From: an uncultured Alphaproteobacteria bacterium
GTDB taxonomy: Bacteria; Pseudomonadota; Alphaproteobacteria; RF32; CAG-239
DNA length: 64,000 bases
Assembly (NCBI GenBank): GCA_934271715.1
Contig: CAKQRZ010000005.1
Location: forward strand, 1-64,000
Reading direction: 5' to 3'
Shown piece after piece: positions 33,175-41,491 of the stretch. A model generated the notes under the pieces. That model was not told the origin of the DNA and made no database searches. It saw nothing but the letters and a program-made list of their open reading frames with translations. The translations under genes and the position numbers were made by a program. Position 1 is the stretch's first letter, and every line of letters starts with the position of its first letter.

Positions 33175-34617
33175 TCAGCACTCAATATCTTTACTGGTTT
33201 TAACATAGTTTTCTACTAAAACAGTTCCGCGTTTAGCCGGAATAACCGCTCCCGGACCGGCAATGCAGCCGCCCTCGCAGCACATAACTTCAATCATATT
33301 CGCATCTTCCGGAGCTTTGGCGGCGAAACGCTTTAACATTTTGCAGCTGTCTTTGGTCAGACCGTCAATTTTCAGCGGCTTATATTCTGCTTTATCGCCG
33401 ACCACAAATTGCACGGCGCTGGCAACGCCTCCAGAAATCGGAAAACGGCGTCCCTGTGCGGAAGATTCTACAGCGAATTTATCAGCTTCCAAAGCTGCCG
33501 GATTGATTTGCGCGGCGTCAAAAGCGGCTTGCAGCTCTTCAAAAATCAGAACATAGTCAACATTCGGGTTGCGCTCGGCTTCCAAACGTTTTGCCATACA
33601 CGGACCGACAAACACGGTTTTGTATTCCGGAAATTCTTTTTTCATTACTTCGGCAATGTAATACATTGGGCTGCCGGAAGTTGAAACATATTCTTTAAGT
33701 TCCGGCATATGCTTTTCCATAGCCTGCATCCACGCCGGACAGCAGGAAGTTGTCATAAATTTTGCACCCTCGTGCATGCGTTCCACAAATTCCGCAGCTT
33801 CGTGCTTGGTGGTTATATCCGCGCCTTGCGCCACTTCCACCACTTCATCAAAGCCAAGTTTTTTGAAAGCGGTGATAACTTTGCCCAAGTCATTGCCGAA
33901 TTGCCCGATAACCGCCGGAGCCAGCATGGCAATAGTTTTTTGCTGCGGATTTTTCAAGGCTTTCAAAACGTCAAGCAGCTGCGAATTGTGGGCAATCGCG
34001 CCGAACGGGCAGGAAACAATACATTTACCGCAAGAAATACATTTGTCGTTGTCTATATGCTCCACGCCGTTTTCATCTTTGCTGATTGCGCCCACCGGAC
34101 AAGCGTCTTCGCACGGCACAAGGGCTTTGTTAATGGCGTTATACGGGCAGTTGCCGGCGCATAAACCACATTTAATGCAGTTGTCTTGTAAAATAACGGC
34201 TTTTTTTGCCACAATGATAGTTTTTTTAGGGCAGTTTACAGCGCAGGGACGGGCGTAACAGCCGTGGCAAGCGCTGGTAACTTCATAGTGTGTGGATTTG
34301 CAGGCGTCGCAGACATTCGGCAAAACCGAAATTGTGGCTTTTTCCAATTCGGTGCGGGCCAAAAAGTCTTTAGCGGAATCCGACAAGCTTTTATCCGCGG
34401 CGACATTGCATGGCGTAAAGCCTAAAGCGGCTAAACAAAGCTGTTTGACGGCGTTACGGTCTTTTTCCAGCGAGCCGCGCGCCGGTTTAGCATCATCAGG
34501 CACTAAATTTGTCGGAATATTTTCAATATCGGATAAGTTATTGTCTAAAAAACTTTTAGCGACATTTGTCAAAACAGCCAGCCGTAAAATAGCGGCGTTG
34601 TTTTTGGGATTAAGCAT
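33175..34617 (-). CDS. [FeFe] hydrogenase, monomeric group B-like
   Basis: Catalyses reversible proton reduction to H2. The 480 residues contain several ferredoxin-type CX2CX2CX3CP clusters (CIKCGLCAGNCP and CISCGKCIVSCP) and a further Cys-rich N-terminal region (CDACK, CHGCYARPCAVNCP). The H-cluster motifs follow: L1 TTSCCPAW, L2 VGPCMAKRLE and L3 EVMCCEGGCIAGPG. The L3 form with CCEGGC and the short single-subunit layout suit group B rather than prototypical group A enzymes. The ATG at 34617 is chosen for its GAAAGGG site. Maturase HydG is at 7014. It points to fermentative hydrogen metabolism. Confidence 0.93.
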   Translation of the reverse strand: MLNPKNNAAILRLAVLTNVAKSFLDNNLSDIENIPTNLVPDDAKPARGSLEKDRNAVKQLCLAALGFTPCNVAADKSLSDSAKDFLARTELEKATISVLPNVCDACKSTHYEVTSACHGCYARPCAVNCPKKTIIVAKKAVILQDNCIKCGLCAGNCPYNAINKALVPCEDACPVGAISKDENGVEHIDNDKCISCGKCIVSCPFGAIAHNSQLLDVLKALKNPQQKTIAMLAPAVIGQFGNDLGKVITAFKKLGFDEVVEVAQGADITTKHEAAEFVERMHEGAKFMTTSCCPAWMQAMEKHMPELKEYVSTSGSPMYYIAEVMKKEFPEYKTVFVGPCMAKRLEAERNPNVDYVLIFEELQAAFDAAQINPAALEADKFAVESSAQGRRFPISGGVASAVQFVVGDKAEYKPLKIDGLTKDSCKMLKRFAAKAPEDANMIEVMCCEGGCIAGPGAVIPAKRGTVLVENYVKTSKDIEC

Positions 34618-34861
34618 AAGAATAAGCCCTTTCAATAAAATAGTTCAAATTACCTTATCTTATACAATACCCTCCGCAAAAAGCAATAGTTTTTAATGTA
34701 ATGCAACAGGGCTGTCTGAATTTCTTTAAGTTTAGAAGTTAAGGATAATTTTATAATGTATGAAAAATCTCAATAACCAGAGCTTAAAAAATACTTTCAA
34801 GCTGCCGTCGGCTGGTAGAAATAAAATTTATAAAAAATCGGCGAATCTTGAAAAGCAGATA

Positions 34862-34890
34862 TTGACAAATTAAATAAAATTTACTAAAAA
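34862..34890 (+). promoter_or_regulatory. Possible rpoD promoter in the divergent hydA-rpoD region
   Basis: TTGACA (34862-34867) and TAAAAA (34885-34890) are 17 bp apart. The remaining 34618-34950 region is AT-rich, holds the 5' sides of both divergent genes, and shows no open frame or strong hairpin. Confidence 0.45.
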
Positions 34891-34950
34891 TTATTCGCTA
34901 GCAATTTATATTGTCCGCAATGGATAACATATGATTTTTTAAGGAACGTT

Positions 34951-37032
34951 ATGTCAGATAAAGAAAATCAGGACTTGTACGAAAATGATGGTACAGACTC
35001 CGTTAACGCTGAAGCTATGACTACAGCTTTCAGACATCTTCTTGCCAAAGGCAAAAATCTTGGATATATCACAATGGAAGAGCTTAACAAGGTTCTGCCG
35101 CCGGATAAGCAGTCTTCGGATAAGCTTGAGGATATTATGTCGTCTATTTCCGACATGGGCATCAACATTATCTCCGATTCGGATGTTGATGAGGGCGAAG
35201 AAGATGATTCTAATGAATATGATTATGAAAACGATGAAGCCGGCGAAGAAGAAGTCGGCAATATAGACGCCAAAGACGTAGGGCATTCAGACGACCCTGT
35301 CCGTATGTATTTAAAAGAAATGGGGTTGGTGGAACTGCTTTCCCGCGAGGGCGAAATCGCCATTTCTAAGCGTATTGAAGCCGGTAAAACGGTTATGATC
35401 GGCGGATTGTGCGAAAGCCCGATGACTATTAAGGCTATTTCGGATTGGCGCGATGAGCTGGTTGCCGGTACCATGCAGCTGCGCGATATTGTAGACTTGG
35501 AAGTTATGTACGGCGACGATTCTGAAGCCATGGTCTATGATGATGAACCGGAAAATGCCGGCGTTGATGATTTGGAAAAAGTTACTAAAGAACTCAACGA
35601 AAAGAATTTAGATGAAATAGACGACGATTTAGATACCGATATTGAGCTTGACGATGATGTTGCTGATGACATGGACGACTCTGACGACGGCATGGAAAAT
35701 CTGGATGATGAAAATTCTGAAGAAAACAGCGACAGCGAAGACGGCGAGGGCGGAGGTCACAGTTCAACCTCGGTTTCTACCATGGAAGGGCAGCTGTTTG
35801 AGCCGGTTTTGGAAATTTTAAACAAAATCGCCGGTTACTATGATGATTTGAAAAAAGTGCAGAGCCAGCGCATGGCGGCGATTTTAGCCGGCCGGAAGAT
35901 TATTCCGTCTACCGAAAAGAAATATCTGAAGCTCAAAAAAGAATTGGTAGAGCTTATGAGTTCTATCCATCTGAACAGCGCTAAAGTAGAGCAGCTGGTG
36001 GAACAGCTTAATGAAATGAATAAGCGTCTTATGGGACAAGAGGGTAAGCTTTTGCGTTATGCTTTATCTTGTAAAATCAAACGCGAAGACTTTTTGGAAG
36101 CATATCAAAAATCTGAGCTTGACCCGAATTGGCTGGATAAAATTTCGCTTAAAAAAGATAAGCATTGGGCTGCCTTTATTGAAAAATATAAAGATGAAAT
36201 TATAGATATCCGCAATAATGTGGCGCAAATGGCGCAGGAATGCGGTCTGCCAATCAGCGAATACCGCAAAATGGTTGACACCATTAAAAAAGGCGAACGC
36301 GAAGCCGAACGCGCTAAAAAAGAAATGATTGAAGCAAACCTGCGTTTGGTTATTTCTATTGCGAAAAAATATACAAACCGCGGCATGCAGTTTTTGGATT
36401 TAATCCAAGAGGGCAACATCGGTCTGATGAAAGCCGTGGATAAATTTGAATATCGCCGCGGCTATAAGTTCTCTACTTATGCAACATGGTGGATTAGACA
36501 GGCTATAACCCGTTCTATCGCCGACCAAGCCCGCACTATCCGTATTCCGGTTCATATGATTGAAACCATTAACAAGCTGGTGCGCACTTCTCGGCAGATG
36601 CTGTCGGAAATGGGACGCGAGCCGGTGCCGGAAGAATTGGCAAAACGCTTGTCTATGCCGCTGGATAAAATCCGCAAAGTGATGAAAATTGCCAAAGAGC
36701 CGGTTAGCTTGGAAGCTCCAGTCGGAGATGAAGAAGATTCGTCTTTGGGCGACTTTATTGCTGATGAAAGCGCTTTGCAGCCTTTGGATGTGGCTATTCA
36801 CTCCAACTTAAAAGAAACCTGCACCAAGATTTTGTCATCTTTGACGCCTCGCGAAGAGCGGGTTTTGCGTATGCGTTTCGGTATTGGCATGAATACTGAC
36901 CACACTTTGGAAGAAGTCGGCAAGCAGTTTAATGTGACGCGTGAACGTATCCGCCAGATTGAGGCCAAGGCTCTGCGCAAATTGAAGCATCCGAGCCGTT
37001 CTAAGCGCCTGCGCTCGTTCTTAGACCAATAA
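34951..37032 (+). CDS. rpoD: RNA polymerase primary sigma factor RpoD
   Basis: The housekeeping sigma-70, 693 residues. Region 1.1 is at the N-terminus. Region 1.2 has DPVRMYLKEMGLVELLSREGEIAISKRIE. A long, very acidic non-conserved region follows (about 195-270, D/E-rich). Regions 2.1-2.4 (RLVISIAKKYTNRGMQFLDLIQEGN...FSTYATWWIRQAI), region 3 and region 4.2 (TRERIRQIEAKALRKLKHPSRSKRLRSFLD) are intact. AAGGAACG precedes the ATG. Unlike many alphaproteobacteria, dnaG is not next to it (dnaG is at 55612). Confidence 0.97.
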   Translation: MSDKENQDLYENDGTDSVNAEAMTTAFRHLLAKGKNLGYITMEELNKVLPPDKQSSDKLEDIMSSISDMGINIISDSDVDEGEEDDSNEYDYENDEAGEEEVGNIDAKDVGHSDDPVRMYLKEMGLVELLSREGEIAISKRIEAGKTVMIGGLCESPMTIKAISDWRDELVAGTMQLRDIVDLEVMYGDDSEAMVYDDEPENAGVDDLEKVTKELNEKNLDEIDDDLDTDIELDDDVADDMDDSDDGMENLDDENSEENSDSEDGEGGGHSSTSVSTMEGQLFEPVLEILNKIAGYYDDLKKVQSQRMAAILAGRKIIPSTEKKYLKLKKELVELMSSIHLNSAKVEQLVEQLNEMNKRLMGQEGKLLRYALSCKIKREDFLEAYQKSELDPNWLDKISLKKDKHWAAFIEKYKDEIIDIRNNVAQMAQECGLPISEYRKMVDTIKKGEREAERAKKEMIEANLRLVISIAKKYTNRGMQFLDLIQEGNIGLMKAVDKFEYRRGYKFSTYATWWIRQAITRSIADQARTIRIPVHMIETINKLVRTSRQMLSEMGREPVPEELAKRLSMPLDKIRKVMKIAKEPVSLEAPVGDEEDSSLGDFIADESALQPLDVAIHSNLKETCTKILSSLTPREERVLRMRFGIGMNTDHTLEEVGKQFNVTRERIRQIEAKALRKLKHPSRSKRLRSFLDQ

Positions 37033-37068
37033 AATGCTAAAAATCAATCAGTTCTGAGGGAGGTTTGG

Positions 37069-37509
37069 ATGACAGAATATACAGATGAAGATATTAAAAG
37101 AATGAATATTTCCGCTCTGGCTTGTAACAAATCGCGCCTGAAAGAGCTGATTGATTTTGCTAAGCTCAGCGGATATCACAAGCTGGGCATAGCTAATTGC
37201 TTTTTTATGCAGAAATATGCGGCTCACTTAAAACAGCTATTGGAAGATGCCGGATTCGATGTATATTCTATGAGTTGCCGTGACAGCAAATTGGATGGCG
37301 AAACTATTTCTGCAGAGCTGAAAGGGCCATCTTGCGACCCAGTCTCGCAAGCCGATTATTTGAACGAATGCGGCACGGATTTTAATATAAACGTCGGACA
37401 ATGCTTGGGGCATGGTCTGATTTTTCAAAAATATTCAAAAGCCGATGTAACTACGATTGTGGTAAAAGACTTTGAAACGCATCACCGCAGCGTGGAAAAT
37501 TTTGAATAA
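37069..37509 (+). CDS. DUF1847-like metal-binding protein
   Basis: The 146 residues resemble DUF1847 proteins. Conserved patterns are ACNKSRLKELIDFAKLSGYHKLGIANCFFM at the N-terminus, SCRDSKLDGE with GPSCDPVSQADYLNECGTDFNINVGQCLGHG in the middle, and a C-terminal VVKDFETHHRSVE. Several cysteines (about residues 19, 44, 72, 91, 104, 114) could bind metal or an iron-sulfur cluster. The role is unknown. A good GGGAGGTTTGG ribosome site precedes the ATG, and the gene ends in a strong terminator. Confidence 0.7.
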   Translation: MTEYTDEDIKRMNISALACNKSRLKELIDFAKLSGYHKLGIANCFFMQKYAAHLKQLLEDAGFDVYSMSCRDSKLDGETISAELKGPSCDPVSQADYLNECGTDFNINVGQCLGHGLIFQKYSKADVTTIVVKDFETHHRSVENFE

Positions 37510-37515
37510 ACGCAC

Positions 37516-37550
37516 AAAAACTTCCGATATCGCAAATATCGGAAGTTTTT
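37516..37550. terminator. Bidirectional terminator
   Basis: Perfect 15-bp arms AAAAACTTCCGATAT/ATATCGGAAGTTTTT with a 5-base loop, between the convergent genes ending at 37509 and 37566. The core CCGATA/TATCGGAAG recurs in the terminator at 38215-38253. Confidence 0.9.
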
Positions 37551-37565
37551 GTTTGATTGAGGGGC

Positions 37566-38138
37566 TTAAGTATTCTTCTTTTGGGCTTGTTCTTTGAAAA
37601 AGCCCAAAATATAAGAGCTTGCACCCATAAATATAAAAGTTCCCATGATAAACTTTGTCAGCTTTATAGATTCTATATAGCTGTCTTGAGCTTCTTCAGC
37701 CGATTTATACAAACCTTTAGCCATCAGCATTTCAATAGCTTTTTCGGGCAAAGCATTGCGCCGGAGCTTTGTTGACATGGTTGATTTAACATTGCGGTCA
37801 ACTGTGCTGCGAATCAAGCGGCACCATTTTTCAAGAAGCTTATCGCCGTTTTTAGGCGAAACTAATGATTTGAAATGATTATAATCCTCATCAGATGATA
37901 TCATTTTCAAAAAATCTTCTTTATCAACCTCAAAAGTCCTAAAGCCGCAATCAGCGTCTAGTGTCTCAAACAGCGCAGCAACGTCTTTATCAGGAAACAT
38001 AATTTCGGCATTATTGTGTACAAAATAATACACTATAACTCTGTGAATAAAGTCATAATCACAGTCGGCAAATGTTTTTGCAGTCAACTGAGAATTAAAC
38101 TCTTTGACGGCTTTTACAAAATTCTTAGTATCTGTCAT
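37566..38138 (-). CDS. Unknown protein with C-terminal membrane helix (paralog of 38258)
   Basis: The 190 residues form a helical soluble region followed by a hydrophobic helix (about 163-183, FIMGTFIFMGASSYILGFF) and a basic tail, suggesting a tail anchor. It is paralogous to the next gene: (L)FPDKDVAALFETL, the acidic E-x-x-x-(M/L)-x-x-x-(E)DYNHFK motif and LLEKWCRLI-S-V are shared. No family recognised. It has no Shine-Dalgarno sequence; an A/T-only leader follows TTGACA (38200-38205) and TATAAA (38177-38182) spaced 17 bp on the minus strand. Confidence 0.65.
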   Translation of the reverse strand: MTDTKNFVKAVKEFNSQLTAKTFADCDYDFIHRVIVYYFVHNNAEIMFPDKDVAALFETLDADCGFRTFEVDKEDFLKMISSDEDYNHFKSLVSPKNGDKLLEKWCRLIRSTVDRNVKSTMSTKLRRNALPEKAIEMLMAKGLYKSAEEAQDSYIESIKLTKFIMGTFIFMGASSYILGFFKEQAQKKNT

Positions 38139-38214
38139 AAATAAAAAATAAAATAAATAATAAATTTGATGGTTATTTTATAATCTTTTTCCTTGTTTTT
38201 GTCAATAGCTAAAC

Positions 38215-38253
38215 AAAAAAGCTCCCGATACAGCAAATATCGGAAGCTTTTTT
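38215..38253 (-). terminator. Terminator of the gene at 38258
   Basis: AAAAAAGCT-CCGATA and TATCGG-AGCTTTTTT form a long stem with one mismatch and a short loop. It closely resembles the hairpin at 37516-37550. Confidence 0.85.
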
Positions 38254-38257
38254 AATG

Positions 38258-38788
38258 TTATTCATGCAATTTCATGGCTTTCAAAAATGAACAGCAGAAG
38301 AAAGCTGACGAGCAGGCCATGCCAAAGGCTTCAATATCCCTAGTCAGCACGGCTATGTACAAGTCTTTGCGTGATTTCGGAAAATCATAGCGCGACACAA
38401 CATGACTGGTAATAAGCTCCGCCCATTTTTCCAAAATCTCATCGGCTGAACCATCTGAAACAACCGTCTTGAACCAGTTGTAGTCGTCTTCAGCCTGCAC
38501 CATTTCCCACAATTCGTCTTGAGTACAGTAGCAATAACAAAAATTGTTACCCGTGCCGTACGCGTGTTCAGCCATATACTGCAGCAATTCCGCCGCATCG
38601 TTTGACGGAAACAGCAAAGGCTTTTTTAGGTTGTGAAGCAATGCTTTTGTCAATTTTACGGCTTCGTAATGAAGCAAAGCACCCTGCAGCTTGTCAAAAT
38701 CTAAATTGAAAAACTCAGGCGCAAAAAGCTGCTTAGCCAATGAAGCTGCCATAACGAAAAACTTAGAATTTTTAGAACTCATAGACAT
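38258..38788 (-). CDS. Unknown protein, paralog of 37566
   Basis: The 176 residues share with the neighbouring gene LLFPSNDAAELLQYM, E-M-V-Q-A-E-DDYNWFKTVVSD and ILEKWAELITSHV, in the same order and spacing. The C-terminus has a short hydrophobic, cysteine-containing stretch (ACSSAFFCCSFL) where the paralog has a full helix. The leader is A/T only (ATTATTAACTAATTTTTATG) behind TTGACA at 38842-38847 on the minus strand; a -10 (TATTTT) is less clear. No family recognised. Each paralog has its own promoter and terminator. Confidence 0.65.
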   Translation of the reverse strand: MSMSSKNSKFFVMAASLAKQLFAPEFFNLDFDKLQGALLHYEAVKLTKALLHNLKKPLLFPSNDAAELLQYMAEHAYGTGNNFCYCYCTQDELWEMVQAEDDYNWFKTVVSDGSADEILEKWAELITSHVVSRYDFPKSRKDLYIAVLTRDIEAFGMACSSAFFCCSFLKAMKLHE

Positions 38789-38900
38789 AAAAATTAGTTA
38801 ATAATTAAAATATGTTATTAAAATATACATTTATTTTTTTTTGTCAATAAAAAATATGAGATAAGCTGAAATTTGCAAAAATGGAATAACTAAAAACAAA

Positions 38901-38924
38901 AAAGACTGCCTTGCGACAGTCTTT
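38901..38924 (-). terminator. Terminator of the tRNA-Cys/tRNA-Asn transcript
   Basis: AAAGACTG and CAGTCTTT flank a short loop; on the minus strand the stem is followed by T6. It begins nine bases after the tRNA-Asn 3' end. Confidence 0.8.
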
Positions 38925-38933
38925 AGAATTTGT

Positions 38934-39008
38934 TGGCTCCGACTATCTGATTCGAACAGATGACCAATCGGTTAACAGCCGATTGCTCTACCGCTGAGCT
39001 AAGTCGGA
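38934..39008 (-). tRNA. tRNA-Asn (GTT)
   Basis: A 75-nt cloverleaf with encoded CCA. The acceptor stem TCCGACT/AGTCGGA is perfect, the anticodon loop CTGTTAA gives GTT, and the T arm is GTTCGAATC. It lies seven bases from tRNA-Cys on the same strand. Confidence 0.97.
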
Positions 39009-39015
39009 ATGTTAT

Positions 39016-39090
39016 TGGAGGCCGGTACCGGAATTGAACCGATATAAAAGGATTTGCAGTCCTCTGCATGAGCCATTCTGCCAACCGGCC
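39016..39090 (-). tRNA. tRNA-Cys (GCA)
   Basis: A 75-nt cloverleaf with encoded CCA. The acceptor stem GGCCGGT/ACCGGCC pairs fully, and the anticodon loop CTGCAAA gives GCA. It is upstream of tRNA-Asn in the same likely transcript. Confidence 0.96.
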
Positions 39091-39211
39091 GGTTCGTACC
39101 GAAGTACCAAACTCACTTAACAGAAACCATATATACCGATTTTTTTGCAAACGTCAACACTTTTTTTTATTTTTTTTCATTTTTTTTATATCGGTGGAAA
39201 AAATGTGTTTT

Positions 39212-39240
39212 TTGGTGGAGCATTTTTTCTGTTATATTAT
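39212..39240 (+). promoter_or_regulatory. Probable promoter of rpiB-glyA
   Basis: TTGGTG (39212-39217) and TATTAT (39235-39240) are 17 bp apart, 30 bases before the rpiB start. A GGGAG ribosome site follows. Confidence 0.6.
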
Positions 39241-39269
39241 ATAGTTGTGTCAGAAAAAGGGAGAATGCA

Positions 39270-39698
39270 ATGAAAATAGCTATCGCATCCGATCACGGCG
39301 GATTTGAACTGAAAGAGCAGCTGAAGCAGCATTATGCCGGTTTAAATTTGACCGATTTAGGCACATACTCGTCAGAATCGGTAGACTATCCGGATATAGC
39401 CGATAAAATGGCGCAGGAAATCCTCAGTAAAAAAGCTGAATTAGGGATTCTTATCTGCGGAACCGGAATCGGTATTTCTATTGCCGCCAACCGCCACAAA
39501 GGAATCCGCGCTGCCTTGCTTTACAACGTGGAAGCAGCTCGTCTGGCTAAGCAGCACAACAATGCCAATGTGATTGTTTTCGGCGGACGCACTATGAAAT
39601 TTGCCGATGTGACGGCGGAAATTGATGCTTTTATGGCGGCGGAATATGAGGGCGGACGCCATCAGCGCCGTTTAGATAAATTAGACAAGGGGGAATAA
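39270..39698 (+). CDS. rpiB: Ribose-5-phosphate isomerase B
   Basis: Interconverts ribose 5-phosphate and ribulose 5-phosphate. The 142 residues match the RpiB/LacAB family: MKIAIASDHGGFELK at the N-terminus, then CGTGIGISIAANRHKGIRAAL with the catalytic Cys (about residue 66), and NNANVIVFGGR. It lies in an rpiB-glyA pair, an arrangement common in alphaproteobacteria; the stop is followed immediately by the glyA ATG, so they are coupled. Confidence 0.96.
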   Translation: MKIAIASDHGGFELKEQLKQHYAGLNLTDLGTYSSESVDYPDIADKMAQEILSKKAELGILICGTGIGISIAANRHKGIRAALLYNVEAARLAKQHNNANVIVFGGRTMKFADVTAEIDAFMAAEYEGGRHQRRLDKLDKGE

Positions 39699-40955
39699 AT
39701 GGATTTTGAGCATGGTTTGCAAACCGAAGATAAAGATGTTTATGACATTATTCAAAAAGAGCTGAAGCGCCAGCGCGAGCAAGTGGAGCTGATTGCCAGC
39801 GAAAATATTGTTTCTCGGGCGGTCATGGAGGCGCAAGGCTCGGTTTTGACCAATAAATATGCCGAGGGCTATCCGGCTCACCGCTATTACTGCGGCTGCG
39901 AGTTTATAGATGAAGTGGAGTCGCTGGCTCAAGACCGGGCTAAAAAGATTTTTAAGGCGCAATATGTTAATGTGCAGCCGCATTCCGGCTCGCAGGCCAA
40001 TATGGCGGTTTATTTTGCCTTGCTTAACCCCGGCGATACGATTATGGGTATGAGCTTGGATGCCGGCGGACATTTAACCCACGGCGCAAAAGTTTCTATG
40101 TCGGGCAAGCTGTTTAAGGCTGTGCAGTACGGTGTGCGCGAAGATACGGGGCTTATAGACTATGAAGAGGCGGAATGCTTGGCTTTGGACAGCAAGCCTA
40201 AGTTGATTGTGGCCGGCGGTTCGGCTTATCCGCGCCAAATAAATTTTGCACGCTTCCGTGAAATTGCCGACAGAGTAGGGGCTTATTTGATGGTTGATAT
40301 GGCGCATTTTGCCGGTTTGGTCGCCGGCGGGCAACATCCGAATCCGTTAGACTTTGCCGATGTGGTAACCACCACCACGCACAAGACTCTGCGCGGACCG
40401 CGCGGCGGCATGATTTTAACGAATAACGCCGATATCTATAAAAAGGTTAATTCTGCGGTGTTCCCGGGGTCGCAGGGCGGTCCGCTGGAACATGTGATTG
40501 CCGGCAAGGCGGTTTGCTTCGGCGAGGCGATGACTCCGCAGTTTCAGGATTATGCCAAGCAGGTTATTATAAATGCCAAAGTTTTGGGCAATACTTTAAT
40601 CAAGCGCGGATTGGCTCTGGTTTCTGGCGGAACCGACACCCACTTGGTTTTGGTTGATTTGCGTCCGAAAAAACTGACCGGCGATGTGGTAACCACAGCT
40701 TTGGAAAAGGCGCATATAACCTGCAATAAAAACGCCATTCCTTTTGATCCGCAGCCGCCAAAAATTACTTCCGGCGTGCGTTTGGGCAGCCCGGCAGGCA
40801 CAACCCGCGGCTTTAAGGAAAAAGAGTTTGAGCTTATCGGCAACTGCATCGGCGATGTGGTGGATGCTTTGGCCGAAGGCAATGCCGAAGAGGTTATTGA
40901 ACAAACTAAAAATAAAATTATTGAACTTTGTAACAACTTTCCGATTTATGAGTAA
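39699..40955 (+). CDS. glyA: Serine hydroxymethyltransferase
   Basis: A PLP enzyme making glycine and methylene-THF from serine. The 418 residues match the bacterial enzyme in length. VELIASENIVS lies near the N-terminus, and the PLP lysine lies in the motif VVTTTTHKTLRGPRGG. The C-terminal domain has TSGVRLGSPAGTTRGF. It overlaps nothing and starts directly after rpiB's TAA, with GGGGG as ribosome site inside the rpiB end. Confidence 0.97.
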   Translation: MDFEHGLQTEDKDVYDIIQKELKRQREQVELIASENIVSRAVMEAQGSVLTNKYAEGYPAHRYYCGCEFIDEVESLAQDRAKKIFKAQYVNVQPHSGSQANMAVYFALLNPGDTIMGMSLDAGGHLTHGAKVSMSGKLFKAVQYGVREDTGLIDYEEAECLALDSKPKLIVAGGSAYPRQINFARFREIADRVGAYLMVDMAHFAGLVAGGQHPNPLDFADVVTTTTHKTLRGPRGGMILTNNADIYKKVNSAVFPGSQGGPLEHVIAGKAVCFGEAMTPQFQDYAKQVIINAKVLGNTLIKRGLALVSGGTDTHLVLVDLRPKKLTGDVVTTALEKAHITCNKNAIPFDPQPPKITSGVRLGSPAGTTRGFKEKEFELIGNCIGDVVDALAEGNAEEVIEQTKNKIIELCNNFPIYE

Positions 40956-40967
40956 AGAACTAAAAAT

Positions 40968-41387
40968 ATGATTAAAAGCTTTTTTAATGAATTCAAAAAA
41001 TTTGCAATGCGCGGCAATGTGATGGACATGGCTGTCGGTATTATCATTGGTGCTGCGTTTGGAAAAATTGTAGATTCTATGGTAAAAGACATTATGATGC
41101 CGCCAATCGGGCTGCTTTTGGGTAAAGTTGATTTTTCAGATTTAAAATGGAAAATTGCTGATGATGTTTCAATAAATTACGGCGTTTTCTTAAACAATGT
41201 GATTAGCTTTATCATTGTGGCGTTTGCGGTGTTTGTTTTGATTAAAGCCGTTAATAAGCTGCAGGAAAAAATGATTAAAGAAGAAGAGGCTGCTCCGACT
41301 ACCAAAAAGTGTCCGTATTGCTGTGAAGAAATTCCGCTGGCAGCGGTAAAATGTCCGCATTGCACTTCGGATTTATCTGATAAATAA
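40968..41387 (+). CDS. mscL: Large-conductance mechanosensitive channel with zinc ribbon
   Basis: An osmotic safety valve in the inner membrane. The 139 residues include the conserved MscL N-terminus (FKKFAMRGNVMDMAVGIIIGAAFGKIVDSMVKDIMMPPIG), a periplasmic loop and a second helix (VISFIIVAFAVFVLIKAVNKL). The C-terminus carries an added zinc-ribbon-like tail, CPYCCEEIPLAAVKCPHC (about 110-128), beyond the usual cytoplasmic helix. It follows glyA by 12 bases and may share its transcript; a terminator follows. Confidence 0.95.
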   Translation: MIKSFFNEFKKFAMRGNVMDMAVGIIIGAAFGKIVDSMVKDIMMPPIGLLLGKVDFSDLKWKIADDVSINYGVFLNNVISFIIVAFAVFVLIKAVNKLQEKMIKEEEAAPTTKKCPYCCEEIPLAAVKCPHCTSDLSDK

Positions 41388-41394
41388 GCTAGGT

Positions 41395-41420
41395 CGCCGG
41401 TCATAAAAACCGGCGTTTTT
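41395..41420 (+). terminator. Terminator of the rpiB-glyA-mscL unit
   Basis: CGCCGGT and ACCGGCG form a 7-bp GC-rich stem with a 7-base loop, followed by T5. Confidence 0.9.
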
Positions 41421-41491
41421 CATACTTTTTTTAATGATTTTTAAAAGAAATTGACCTAAAATAACAGCTGTTGTTTGAGAGGTATGATAAA

